Of a stretch of 64,000 nucleotides of DNA, positions 49,722-58,424 are shown one piece after another; positions within the stretch are counted from its first letter, which is position 1; each line of letters starts with the position of its first letter. A program made the position numbers and the translations under genes. The stretch is from Pelagibius sp048268885. Lineage in GTDB: Bacteria > Pseudomonadota > Alphaproteobacteria > Kiloniellales > Kiloniellaceae. The notes beneath the pieces were generated by a model. It was not told the DNA's origin and made no database searches. It saw nothing but the letters and a program-made list of their open reading frames with translations. Location: positions 1-64,000 of the forward strand of contig JBLWUP010000030.1 of the NCBI GenBank assembly GCA_048268885.1, written 5' to 3'.

Positions 49722-52589
49722 ATGCAGAAGAAGGTGGGGACCACCACGCCCGGCGGATCGGAGAAACGTATTTCTTACGCGCCGGCGCGCTGGCCGTCGG
49801 TGGCCGTGGCTCTCACGTGCTTTGCGCTGTTCCTCGCCGTCCTCGCCCTCCCTGGGCCGGCCTCGGCCAAGATCGAGCCGGAGGTGTCGCGCGCCTATTA
49901 CGAAAAGGCGCTCGGGCACGTGAAGGACGGAAAGCTGCGCGCCGCCGTGATCGAGCTGAAGAATGCGCTGCAGCGAGATCCGCAGAACGGCGAGGCCCGG
50001 CTTCTGCTGGGTGAGACCTACGTCCGGCTGGGCGACGGGGGCGCTGCGGAAAAGGAGCTCAGGGCGGCGCGGCGTTACGGCATCTCTCCCGAAAGGACCG
50101 TAGTCCCGCTCGGGCGTGCCCTGCTGCTGCAAGGCCGGCTCGAGGAACTCCTGAGCGAGGTGACGGCTGCCGCTGCGCCGCCCGCGCAGGCGCAAGCGGT
50201 CGCTCTGCTGCGGGCGGATGCCCAGGCCGGTCTGGGCCGCTTTGACGAGGCCCGCAGCAGCTACGAGGCGATCGTGCAGAGCCATCCGGAGGCGCCGCGC
50301 GCCTATCTCGGTCTGGCCCGGCTCGATCTGCAGGCACGGCAGTTCGAGGCGGCCGACAAGCAGGCCGCGGCGGCTCTGGCGCGCGATCCCGAGCTGACCG
50401 AAGCCTATGTGGTGCAGGCCGAGGCGCGGCGCCTGCAGGGCGAGGTGGAGGCGGCGCTGCCGCTCTTCCGCCAGGCCATCGACGGCAAGCCGCCGTCGGC
50501 CACCAGGCTGCGCGCGCAGTTGGGATTGGCCTCGAGCCTCATCGCCCTGCAGCGCGACGAGGAGGCCGAGGCGGAGCTTCAGGAGCTTCAGGCCTCCGCG
50601 CCGAAGGTGCCCCTCGCATCCTATCTGCGTGCCCTGATCAAGCTCCGGGCCCAGGACTACGAGGGCGCGCGGCAGCTGCTCGATGCCGCGGCGCCCGAGC
50701 TGGATGGCTTCGTCCCGGCCCAATTCCTTTTCGGCATTGTCTACTTCGCCGACGACGAGCTGGAAACCGCGCGCGCCTGGCTGCGCCGCCACCTGCGGGC
50801 GCAGCCGCAGAACCTGCAGGCGCGCAAGATCCTGGCGGCGGCGCTGCTGCGCCTGAATTCACCGGCGGAGGCCAGCGAAGTGCTGGAAGCCGGCCTGGCG
50901 CAGGCGCCCGACGATCCCCAGGTGCTGATGCTGCTCGGCAATGCCTATCTGCGCAGCAACCGTTCCGAGGAAGCCAGCCAGATACTGCAGCGCGCGGCGG
51001 TGGGCGCGCCGCAGGATCCCCGGGTGTTCAACCAGCTGGCCATCAGCTTGCTCGCCACCGGTGAGTATGACGAGTCGCTGGCGGCCCTCTCCACCTCCCT
51101 CGATCTCGATAGCGGCGCCAGTACGCTGGGTTACGCGCTGGCCTTCATGCATCTGCGCAGCGGCGCCTACGACGAGGCGCTGAAGGTCGCGCGGGAACTG
51201 CGCAGCCGCTTCCCGGACAACGCCGTGGCGGCCAATCTCGAAGGGGGCGCCTATGCGGCGCTGGGCCAGATGGAGCAGGCGCGGGCATCCTTCGAAGCGG
51301 TCCTGGAAATCGATCCCGACTTCCATCAGGCGCGCACCAACCTCGCCACCCTCAAAGCGCAGCAGGGCGATATCGAAGGCGCGGAAGCCGACTACCGCAA
51401 AGTCCTGGAGAGCGATCCCGGCCATGCGCAGGCCTTGCTCGGCATGGCGGCGGTTGCCGGCCAGCAGGGTGATCAAGCGGCCAGCCGGGAATGGCTGAAG
51501 AAGGCCGTGGCGGCGAACCCGGATCTGCCCCAGCCGAGCTTTGCCCTGGTCGACCAGTATCTGGCCGCCGACGAGACGACGCCCGCCCTCGAGGTGATCT
51601 CGGCCTTGGCGGAGCGGCAGCCCGACAACCCTCAGGTTCTGGCCCGTCTCGGCCGCCTGCAGGGGCAGGCCGGGCAACACGAGGCGGCGACCGAAACCCT
51701 CACGCACCTGGTGGAGGTCACGGACGGCAATGCCGAGGCACGCTTGCTGCTGGCCCAGGCCCAGCTTGCCGCCGGCGAGGCGACGGAGGCGCGGGAAGTC
51801 CTCGAGGCCGCTCTGGCGGCACAGCCCGGGCATCCGGCGACCGTCGCGGCTCTGTTTCAGCTGCTGCCGCGCCTGGAAGGGCCCGAGGCGACCCTGGCCT
51901 ACGCGGAAAGACTGCAAAGGCGCTATCCGGAAGGGGCCTGGCCGCACCGGGTGATCGGGGACCTGCACCTGCAGGCCGGCCGCCGGGAAGCGGCGATGGA
52001 GGCCTATCTGGACGGCTGGGCCAAGCAGCCTTCGGCGGAGTTGGCCATCGCGCTTTTCCGCGCCCGCCAGGGCGCGCTGCAGGGGGAGAAGGTCCTGGCG
52101 TCGCTGCGCGACTGGCTGGCGCAGAACCCCGAAGACGACCGGGTCCGCCTGGTGCTGGCGGAGGGACTGCTGAGCCAGGGGGAGATGGCGCAGGCGCGAG
52201 ATCTCTATGAGAGCCTGAAAGAGACCCAGGGCAACAACCCCGTCATCTGGAACAATCTCGCCTGGCTGTACCAGCAGACCGGCGACGCGCGGGCGGTGGC
52301 CCACGGCGAACGCGCCCTCGAACTGGCGCCCGGCCAGCCGGCCATCATCGACACGCTCGGCTGGATTCTGGTCGATACGGGCGAAGTGACGCGGGCAAAG
52401 GACCTGCTGAGGCAGGCCGCCGAAGGCGCGCCCGGCAATCCCGATATCGCCTATCACTACGCGGTGGCGCTGCATCGTTCCGGCGATGACGCCGCCGCCC
52501 GGACGGTGCTGCAGGAGCTGCTGAAGACCGAGGCGAATTTCGCGGACAAGGCGGCGGCCGCCGCGCTGCTGGAGTCACTTTCCCCCTAG
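49722..52589 (+). CDS. prsT: PEP-CTERM/XrtA system TPR-repeat protein
   Basis: A 955-residue protein of TPR repeats. The N-terminus matches PrsT: YYEKALGHVKDGKLRAAVIE, LKNALQRDPQNGEARLLLGE and LRAARRYGISPE. Roughly twenty TPR-like repeats follow to the C-terminus. In exosortase A loci PrsT is an exported TPR protein for polysaccharide or PEP-CTERM sorting. The signal peptide (VALTCFALFLAVLALPGPAS) has no Cys at the cleavage site, whereas many PrsT are lipoproteins. I chose ATG 49722 because GAGGGGA lies eight bases upstream; ATG 49680 and 49713 are alternatives. Confidence 0.88.
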   Translation: MQKKVGTTTPGGSEKRISYAPARWPSVAVALTCFALFLAVLALPGPASAKIEPEVSRAYYEKALGHVKDGKLRAAVIELKNALQRDPQNGEARLLLGETYVRLGDGGAAEKELRAARRYGISPERTVVPLGRALLLQGRLEELLSEVTAAAAPPAQAQAVALLRADAQAGLGRFDEARSSYEAIVQSHPEAPRAYLGLARLDLQARQFEAADKQAAAALARDPELTEAYVVQAEARRLQGEVEAALPLFRQAIDGKPPSATRLRAQLGLASSLIALQRDEEAEAELQELQASAPKVPLASYLRALIKLRAQDYEGARQLLDAAAPELDGFVPAQFLFGIVYFADDELETARAWLRRHLRAQPQNLQARKILAAALLRLNSPAEASEVLEAGLAQAPDDPQVLMLLGNAYLRSNRSEEASQILQRAAVGAPQDPRVFNQLAISLLATGEYDESLAALSTSLDLDSGASTLGYALAFMHLRSGAYDEALKVARELRSRFPDNAVAANLEGGAYAALGQMEQARASFEAVLEIDPDFHQARTNLATLKAQQGDIEGAEADYRKVLESDPGHAQALLGMAAVAGQQGDQAASREWLKKAVAANPDLPQPSFALVDQYLAADETTPALEVISALAERQPDNPQVLARLGRLQGQAGQHEAATETLTHLVEVTDGNAEARLLLAQAQLAAGEATEAREVLEAALAAQPGHPATVAALFQLLPRLEGPEATLAYAERLQRRYPEGAWPHRVIGDLHLQAGRREAAMEAYLDGWAKQPSAELAIALFRARQGALQGEKVLASLRDWLAQNPEDDRVRLVLAEGLLSQGEMAQARDLYESLKETQGNNPVIWNNLAWLYQQTGDARAVAHGERALELAPGQPAIIDTLGWILVDTGEVTRAKDLLRQAAEGAPGNPDIAYHYAVALHRSGDDAAARTVLQELLKTEANFADKAAAAALLESLSP

Positions 52590-52611
52590 CGGAAAGCGGG
52601 CCTCCTTCCGG

Positions 52612-53502
52612 TTACAAGCCGAAGCGGCGCTGCCGCCGCTGGTAGGCCCGCACCGCGCGCAGGAAGTCGACCTTGCGGAATTCCGGCCAGTCGATTTCCG
52701 TGAAATAGAACTCACTGTAGGCGCTTTGCCACAGCAGAAAGCCGGAGAGGCGCAGTTCCCCGCTGGTTCGGATAATCAGGTCCGGGTCGGGCAGTTCCGG
52801 CGCGTAGAGGTGCTGGCGTATCGTTTCCACTGAAATCTGCTCGACCGCTTCGGCGAGGGTCGAGGTTTCGGCGCTTTGCTCCCGCACGATGGAGCGCAGG
52901 GCATCGACGAGTTCCTCGCGTCCGTCGTAGGCGACGGCGATGGTCAGGACGACGGCCGTGTGGTGCTTGGTGGCTTCTTCCGCCGCCTCGATGGCGGCGC
53001 GGGTGGAGGGCGGCAGCAGCTCGAGGCGCCCGGCGGCGCGAACCCGTACCTGGTGCCGCTGCACGAAGGGATCATCCACCAGGTCGGCCATCTTCTCCTC
53101 GATGGCGGCGAGGATGCCCGTCACCTCCGCCGAGGAGCGATTGAGATTCTTGGTCGAGCAGACCCAGAGCGTCACGGCAGGGATGTTCAGCGAGGTGCAC
53201 CAGTCCAGGACGTGATGCAGCTGTCCGGCCCCGAGCGCATAGAGGGCATGGGGGTCTGCGATGCGCCGCCGCCGTCCGAAGCGCCGGTTGCCGTCGAGGA
53301 TGATTCCCACATGCCGCGGCATGGCGCCGCCGCGCAGTTGGCGTTCCAGCCGGCGCTCATAGAAGAAATAGAGGTAGCCTTTGAGCCAGCCCTTCAGCGC
53401 CGCGGTGAGGCGGCCGCCGACAGGAGAGGAGGCGGGGCGCGGGGAGGCGTCGCCCTCACGCCCGGCACAATCGCGATCGGAGACCTCCCTGGGTAGGGTC
53501 AC
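52612..53502 (-). CDS. cis-Prenyltransferase (UppS-like)
   Basis: A 296-residue enzyme that elongates prenyl diphosphates in cis. The catalytic region is PRHVGIILDGNRRFGRR (canonical DGNGRW in UppS), with VTLWVCSTKNLNRSSAEV and DLIIRTSGELRLSGFLLWQS then AYSEFYFTEIDWPEF. The DGNRR form and the N-terminal extension (about 58 residues, with a membrane-associated LKGYLYFFYERRLERQL) resemble short-chain Z-prenyl diphosphate synthases more than the housekeeping UppS. It overlaps the start of the GDP-mannose gene (four bases) and lies in the polysaccharide locus, so a dedicated lipid carrier is inferred. Confidence 0.85.
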   Translation of the reverse strand: MTLPREVSDRDCAGREGDASPRPASSPVGGRLTAALKGWLKGYLYFFYERRLERQLRGGAMPRHVGIILDGNRRFGRRRRIADPHALYALGAGQLHHVLDWCTSLNIPAVTLWVCSTKNLNRSSAEVTGILAAIEEKMADLVDDPFVQRHQVRVRAAGRLELLPPSTRAAIEAAEEATKHHTAVVLTIAVAYDGREELVDALRSIVREQSAETSTLAEAVEQISVETIRQHLYAPELPDPDLIIRTSGELRLSGFLLWQSAYSEFYFTEIDWPEFRKVDFLRAVRAYQRRQRRFGL

Positions 53503-54659
53503 TTGCCGGAAGCCCTCCGTGTTGAAGCAGGGGCCGGCGAAGTTGGGGCCGGCTGCTCGGGGTCTGCCGTCGTCAGGGGCGCGTAGTCCGGATCCGCTTT
53601 GAGCCGCTCGATGACGAGGGAGAGGTCCTGGGCGCGGCTGCGCGGACAGACGAGAATTGCATCGCCGGTGGCGACAACGGCCATGTCCTCCAGGCCCAGG
53701 GCGGCGATCGGGGCGCCCTGGCTGTGCAGGTAGGAGTTGCGGCTGTCGACGGCGATGACATCGCCTTTCAGCACGTTGCCGTTGCCGTCCTTCTCGGCAA
53801 TCTGATAGAGCGCGTCCCAGGAGCCGACATCGGACCAGCCAATATCGATGGGGATCACGGCGCTGCGTTCGGTGCGCTCCATGACCGCGTAGTCGAAGGA
53901 AAGGTTCGGCTGTGCCGCGAAGGCGGCCTCATCCAGGCGCAGGAAATCCTCGTCCGGTGCCGCCTTGTCCAGGGCAGCGCGGCAGGCGGCCAGGATGGCG
54001 GGCTCGAAACGTTCCATCTCCTCCAGCAGCAGGCGCGCGGGCAGCAGGAACATGCCGCTGTTCCAGGAGTAGCCGCCGTCCTCCAGGTAGCGCCGGGCTG
54101 TGGCCAGGTCCGGCTTCTCGACAAAGCGGGAGACGCGGAACCCCGTGGCGCAGACCTCCAGCGGCGCGCCGCGCTCGATGTAGCCAAAACCGGTTTCGGG
54201 ACGGTCCGGCCGCGCGCCGAAGGTGGCGAGCCATCCGCCGGCGGCGGCGGCGGCGGCCTGGTCGACCGCCTGGCGGAAGCCCTCCGGATCGCCGATGAAG
54301 TGATCGGAGGGCAGCAGCATCAGCAGGCCCTCCGGGTCCTTCTCGGCGACCAGCAGGGCCGCGGTGCAGGCGGCGGGGGCGGTGTTGCGGGGCGCGGGCT
54401 CCAACACGATGCGCGGCAGGGAGGCGGCGACCTGGCGAAGCTGTTCGGCCACCAGAAAGCGGTGAGCCTTGCCGCAGATGACCAGCGGCTCGGCAAAGCG
54501 CTGCGGGTCCGTCACCCGCGCCAGGGTCATCTGCAGGAAGGTGCGCTCGCCGGTCAGGAAGAGGAAGGGCTTGGGACGGGACGTCCGCGAAAGGGGCCAG
54601 AGGCGCACGCCGCTGCCGCCCGCGAGGATAACCGGATGGATCTGCCGCGACGCCCCCAT
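53499..54659 (-). CDS. manC: Mannose-1-phosphate guanylyltransferase
   Basis: A 386-residue nucleotidyltransferase making GDP-mannose for the exopolysaccharide. The signature GGSGVRLWPLSRTSRPKPF is at the N-terminus; PAPRNTAPAACTAAL, LLPSDHFIGDPEGF, YIERG, FVEKPDL, YSWNSGMFL and DIGWSDVGSWDALYQI are type II family motifs. The C-terminal isomerase cupin of bifunctional ManC is absent; residues 355-386 are a proline/alanine tail instead. The stop overlaps the prenyltransferase start (GTGA/ATGA type). The cupin is encoded separately at 49003-49392. Confidence 0.92.
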   Translation of the reverse strand: MGASRQIHPVILAGGSGVRLWPLSRTSRPKPFLFLTGERTFLQMTLARVTDPQRFAEPLVICGKAHRFLVAEQLRQVAASLPRIVLEPAPRNTAPAACTAALLVAEKDPEGLLMLLPSDHFIGDPEGFRQAVDQAAAAAAGGWLATFGARPDRPETGFGYIERGAPLEVCATGFRVSRFVEKPDLATARRYLEDGGYSWNSGMFLLPARLLLEEMERFEPAILAACRAALDKAAPDEDFLRLDEAAFAAQPNLSFDYAVMERTERSAVIPIDIGWSDVGSWDALYQIAEKDGNGNVLKGDVIAVDSRNSYLHSQGAPIAALGLEDMAVVATGDAILVCPRSRAQDLSLVIERLKADPDYAPLTTADPEQPAPTSPAPASTRRASGK

Positions 54660-54744
54660 AACTGCACTCTGTCCCTTCCACTTGGGCCGGTCGGTGAGGA
54701 GCCGGCGATCTGTCGAAGCTTACCAGGGACGGACGCAATAGACA

Positions 54745-54789
54745 GGGTCAAGAAAGACCGGGGCAAGAAAGACAGGACCAAGAAAGGCT
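54745..54789. repeat. Three tandem 15-bp repeats upstream of manC
   Basis: Units GGGTCAAGAAAGACC, GGGGCAAGAAAGACA and GGACCAAGAAAGGCT. They lie in the gap between the minus-strand manC start and the export gene stop, and are thus in the manC upstream region. A second, unrelated 15-bp array follows 77 bases later. Confidence 0.8.
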
Positions 54790-54865
54790 GATCGGTTGCG
54801 GCGGGCAGGGACGACCGCCGCGCGGAGCCGGCGCCGGACGCGACGCCCGGCCGGAAACCCGATGA

Positions 54866-54925
54866 GAAGCCCGGTAGCTGGAAGCCCGGTGACTGGAAGC
54901 CCGGTGACTGGAAGCCCGGTGACTA
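54866..54925. repeat. Four tandem 15-bp repeats at the end of the export gene
   Basis: Units GAAGCCCGGTAGCTG, then GAAGCCCGGTGACTG twice, then GAAGCCCGGTGACTA. The last three bases of unit four are the complement of the export gene's stop codon (54923-54925), so the array touches the gene end. Expansion or contraction would not alter the protein. Confidence 0.9.
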
Positions 54926-55552
54926 GAAGAAAGTCTCGGGAACGATCAGGATATCGCCCGGCAGCAGCGCCACGTTCGCGGAGATGTCGCCGTCGTTCAG
55001 CAGGTCATCCACGCGGACGCGATATTCCTTCATCGCGCCCTCTTCGACCCGGACCAGAGTGGTGTTGTTGCCGTCGGCAAACTCGGTCAGGCCGCCGGTC
55101 TGGATGATGACATCCAGCAGCGTCATATTGGCGCGGTAGAGGAGCGCCCGGGGCTGGGAAGCTTCGCCCACGATCCGCACCTGCTGGGGGAAGGTCCCGA
55201 CGAAGCCGCCGACGATGACGGTGACCAGGGGGTCCTGGATGTAGACCGCGAGCTCGGTCTCGATCTCGCGCGCCAGGTCGGTCGGATTCTTGCCTTCGAC
55301 GTAGAGGTCCTCGATCAGCGGCACCGAGATGCGGCCGTCCGGCCGGACCGCCACCGAGGTGGTCAGCTCGGCATTGCGCCACACGAAGATGGTCAGAGAG
55401 TCGCCGGCACCGATCTGGTACAGCGGCGGCACCTCCGGCAATTCCACCGTCGCCGGCGGCAGGTCGCGGTTGTTTGAGCAGCCGCCAAGGCCCAGCGCCA
55501 CGATTGCGGCGCCCATCACGGCTAAGAGAGACCTCATCCCCATCTTGGTCAT
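54923..55552 (-). CDS. XrtA-system polysaccharide export lipoprotein
   Basis: A 209-residue outer-membrane export protein of the PEP-CTERM-associated type (TIGR03027-like). Signal peptide with lipobox GLGGC; Poly_export domain YQIGAGDSLTIFVWRNAEL, SVAVRPDGRISVPLIEDLYV and DPLVTVIVGGF; SLBB-type region VRIVGEASQPRALLYRANMT, LLDVIIQTGGLTEFAD and GDILIVPETFF. It forms part of the outer-membrane conduit and works with the chain-length determinant at 62396. The ATG at 55552 is followed in frame by another at 55543. Minus strand, opposite to galE. Confidence 0.92.
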   Translation of the reverse strand: MTKMGMRSLLAVMGAAIVALGLGGCSNNRDLPPATVELPEVPPLYQIGAGDSLTIFVWRNAELTTSVAVRPDGRISVPLIEDLYVEGKNPTDLAREIETELAVYIQDPLVTVIVGGFVGTFPQQVRIVGEASQPRALLYRANMTLLDVIIQTGGLTEFADGNNTTLVRVEEGAMKEYRVRVDDLLNDGDISANVALLPGDILIVPETFF

Positions 55553-57137
55553 CCCACAAACTCCCCCAAGAAATATCTACCGGCTTCAGTAACGAAACCT
55601 TAGAGGGGACAGCTCGCCACGACAAGTAAAGAGAGAAGCAAAGCTGCGATATGCCTCGCCCCCCAGGGAGAAGAGCGGGTGAGGGCCGCGGCCACTTCGA
55701 AACGCCGTCGGCGCGTCGCACCCCATCATCGGTCCGCCCAACAATCATCCGCGGGCATGGACCCGGACCGCTTGGCCCGCGTTCAACGGCGGATGTCGAT
55801 GAGGTGGATCGGGGGGGGATGGGGCGGCTTGCGGGACTCTCTCGGCGGAACTCTCGACACTCACCGAGGCGCGGCAGCCGGCGAGCCCCGGCACTTACCG
55901 GTCCGCTACGAACGGACCGGTGCGCCAGAACTGACAATCTGTGATCGACGGTAAACCAACTACGCTGGCTTTAGGGAAGCACATACTCGATTACGAACCA
56001 GTAACCCAGTGCAGACCCGAAAATAAGCGTAGACAATGCCAGGAACGAACGAATTCGCCGTACGGATACAGATGGCATGCTTGCAGTTCGATAAAAATCG
56101 CTAATAGACATCAGCACGTCTCCCTCTTTGTCTTCGTGACAAAGCAACCACTAGTTAAGGGAGCAGTGGCCCTCGGAAAGAAATACTTTTCCGTAGCCTG
56201 CTGGACGCGGGGTGTTTGTTGTAACTTGTAACCCACCTCTGCAGGCGCCTGCACATTATGATTAACCGTGCAATTCACCTGCTCCCTGGTTGGTATGTTA
56301 TTTTTGTGGTTCTCCGAAGTCAATGTTTTCGACTTTGATTCAACTTGGTTTAAAGCCTTTTGGGAACACAATCTTTAGGGGTGCGGGCGGTTCCTTTGGG
56401 GGATGTAAAAGGGCCATTTTAAGGTTTCGTCGGGCCCCGCGTTAACCATCGTCTCCCGCACCCTGCCGGGCTTTTCCGCTGCCGGCGCCTTCTACTAACA
56501 GGTCCAGCCTGTCGTTTTGGAACCAGCCCCGACCACGCTGATATTAGACTTAACTTAGATGCTGGACTTGGCAGATTTCCTGCGGATAGATGAATTATTG
56601 GCGACGCGGTCCGCAGCGGTGTCGGAACCCGATGTCGTATTTTCGATAGTTACCAGACATCCTCCGCCGTCTTATCGTGAGGACGGCAGCACGATGATAA
56701 GGCTGCCGTCCGCGCGGCCTTGGAAAGGAATATCGCGGTCGCCCAAAGGCGGCAGAAGAGTCGAAGCGCCGCAGAGCGGTCAACGCCAAGAGGACGGCCG
56801 CAAAGCTGCGGGACCTTTGGCAAAATGGTAGTAGGGGGAGAGGACAAGAGGGGAAAAACGTCCTATGCAGGTGCCTTAAATTTGACACCGTGAACTCCCG
56901 GCGAGACAACTGACCTCAGCGGCGGGTGCAAAAAGGCCTCCGGACAGCCGGCTGCCGGTTGGCCCCCTCCGCAGGTCCCGCGGCCGATGCGAATTTTGAT
57001 AGTCACATCATTCGCATGGGCCATGCGGGCCCCCTTCAGGCATGCTTGTCTGCAACACGTTTGTGTTTTCTTGTTCTTGCTTTCGTAAAGTCGCGGACTG
57101 AGGCGGCGAAGAATTCAATCATTTCTATGCGGGTATT
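55553..57137. promoter_or_regulatory. Long AT-richer intergenic region between the export gene and galE
   Basis: Nearly 1.6 kb with no supported gene. Small open frames of 60-100 codons lack ribosome sites and recognisable domains. The part from about 55940 to 56600 is clearly less GC-rich than the rest of the window. It holds a perfect 14-bp palindrome TGCAGGCGCCTGCA (56240-56253) and a weak sigma-54-like sequence at 56569-56584. It must carry promoters for the export gene and perhaps for galE. It could be a regulatory hub or degenerate DNA. Confidence 0.5.
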
Positions 57138-58130
57138 ATGGCGAACAGTTCAATCTTAGTGACCGGCGGCGCCGGCTATATCGGCAGCCATACCGTGCTG
57201 GCCTTGGGGGCCGCAGGCCAGTCGGTCGTGGTTCTCGACAACCTTTCCACGGGACGCCGGGACCTGGTGCCGGTGGGCGTGCCCTTCTATGAAGGCGATG
57301 TCGGTGACCCGGAGATGCTGGCGCAGATCGCCCGCGAGCACAGTCTTTCGGCGGTGGTCCACTTCGCCGGCGATATCGTGGTGCCGGAATCCGTGGCAGC
57401 CCCCCTGACCTATTATCAAAACAATACCTGCAAGTCGCGGACCCTGATGCAGGCCTGCGTAGACCATGGTATCGAGCGCTTTGTCTTTTCCTCCACGGCC
57501 GCGGTCTACGGCGAGCCGGAGAGGGTCCCGGTGAACGAAGACGCGCCGACGCGCCCCGCCAGCCCCTACGGCACCTCCAAATTGATGGTGGAGTGGATGC
57601 TGAGGGATGCCGCGGTGGCGCATGGGCTGCGCTATGTGGCGCTGCGCTATTTCAATGTGGCCGGGGCCGATCCCCAGGGGCGTACGGGGCAGGCGACGCC
57701 CCAGGCCACCCACCTGATCAAGGTCGCCTGCGAGGCGGCCGCCGGTAAGCGCGACGGCATCCAGATCTACGGGGACGACTACGACACCCCCGACGGCACC
57801 TGTCTGCGCGATTACATCCATGTCAGCGACCTCGCCAGGGCGCATGTGAGCGCGCTGGACTACCTGGCCGATCATCGGGACAGCCTGACTCTGAACTGCG
57901 GATACGGGCGGGGCTATTCGGTGCGGGAGGTCATCGATGCCCTGAACCGCGTCTCCGGGCGGCCGATCCAGGTGCGCCAGGCGCCGCGGCGGGCGGGCGA
58001 CGTGGCGACGCTGGTGGCCGATGCCTCGCGCCTGCGCGGTATTCTGGACTGGGTCCCGCAGCACGAGGACCTTGATTTCATCCTCCGCACGGCGCTGGAT
58101 TGGGAACTTTCACAGGTGGAAGCCGTTTAG
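57138..58130 (+). CDS. galE: UDP-glucose 4-epimerase
   Basis: GalE interconverts UDP-glucose and UDP-galactose for polysaccharide assembly. The 330-residue short-chain dehydrogenase-like enzyme has the NAD-binding GGAGYIGSHTVLAL at residues 10-23, FSSTAAVYGEP, the catalytic pair Tyr144/Lys148 in YGTSK, and VALRYFNVAGADPQGRTGQA, then DYIHVSDLARAH. ATG 57138 is used. It begins the plus-strand part of the exopolysaccharide locus; a 294-base gap to the next gene may hold another promoter. Confidence 0.94.
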   Translation: MANSSILVTGGAGYIGSHTVLALGAAGQSVVVLDNLSTGRRDLVPVGVPFYEGDVGDPEMLAQIAREHSLSAVVHFAGDIVVPESVAAPLTYYQNNTCKSRTLMQACVDHGIERFVFSSTAAVYGEPERVPVNEDAPTRPASPYGTSKLMVEWMLRDAAVAHGLRYVALRYFNVAGADPQGRTGQATPQATHLIKVACEAAAGKRDGIQIYGDDYDTPDGTCLRDYIHVSDLARAHVSALDYLADHRDSLTLNCGYGRGYSVREVIDALNRVSGRPIQVRQAPRRAGDVATLVADASRLRGILDWVPQHEDLDFILRTALDWELSQVEAV

Positions 58131-58424
58131 AAGAAGCCGCCTTTACAGGCTGTTGGCTGAGGCCGGCGGTTGTCCTGAAAGTGGGATTGCCAGACGTGAC
58201 GGCGTGACTAGCGCCGGTCGAAGGCAGGGGTAAAAATACAATTGTGGAGCGTATGGACCCGGCTGGTAAACTACTTTTGAGGATTGTGAAGGCATGATGG
58301 GTTTATGGTCGAATTATGATAACTCGGCGCGGGTCGGCTAGGTCGGGCCGCTGGGTTTCGGGCGCCTGAGAGGGCCCTGAAGTCCGGCCGCTTGGTCGAT
58401 GGTGTGGCGTCTGGGCAGGGGCAG

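Noticed and set aside
54866..54925. Tandem repeats considered as a CRISPR array
   Set aside because: Units are 15 bp with no spacers between; no cas genes are in the window.
56569..56584. A second sigma-54-like sequence TGGCAGATTTCCTGCG
   Set aside because: The GG-N10-GC spacing fits, but the -12 element is imperfect and it is over 550 bases from galE, so it is not claimed as a promoter.
55941..56831. Small open frames of 86-96 codons in the intergenic region
   Set aside because: No ribosome site, no homology-like pattern and different composition from real genes here.
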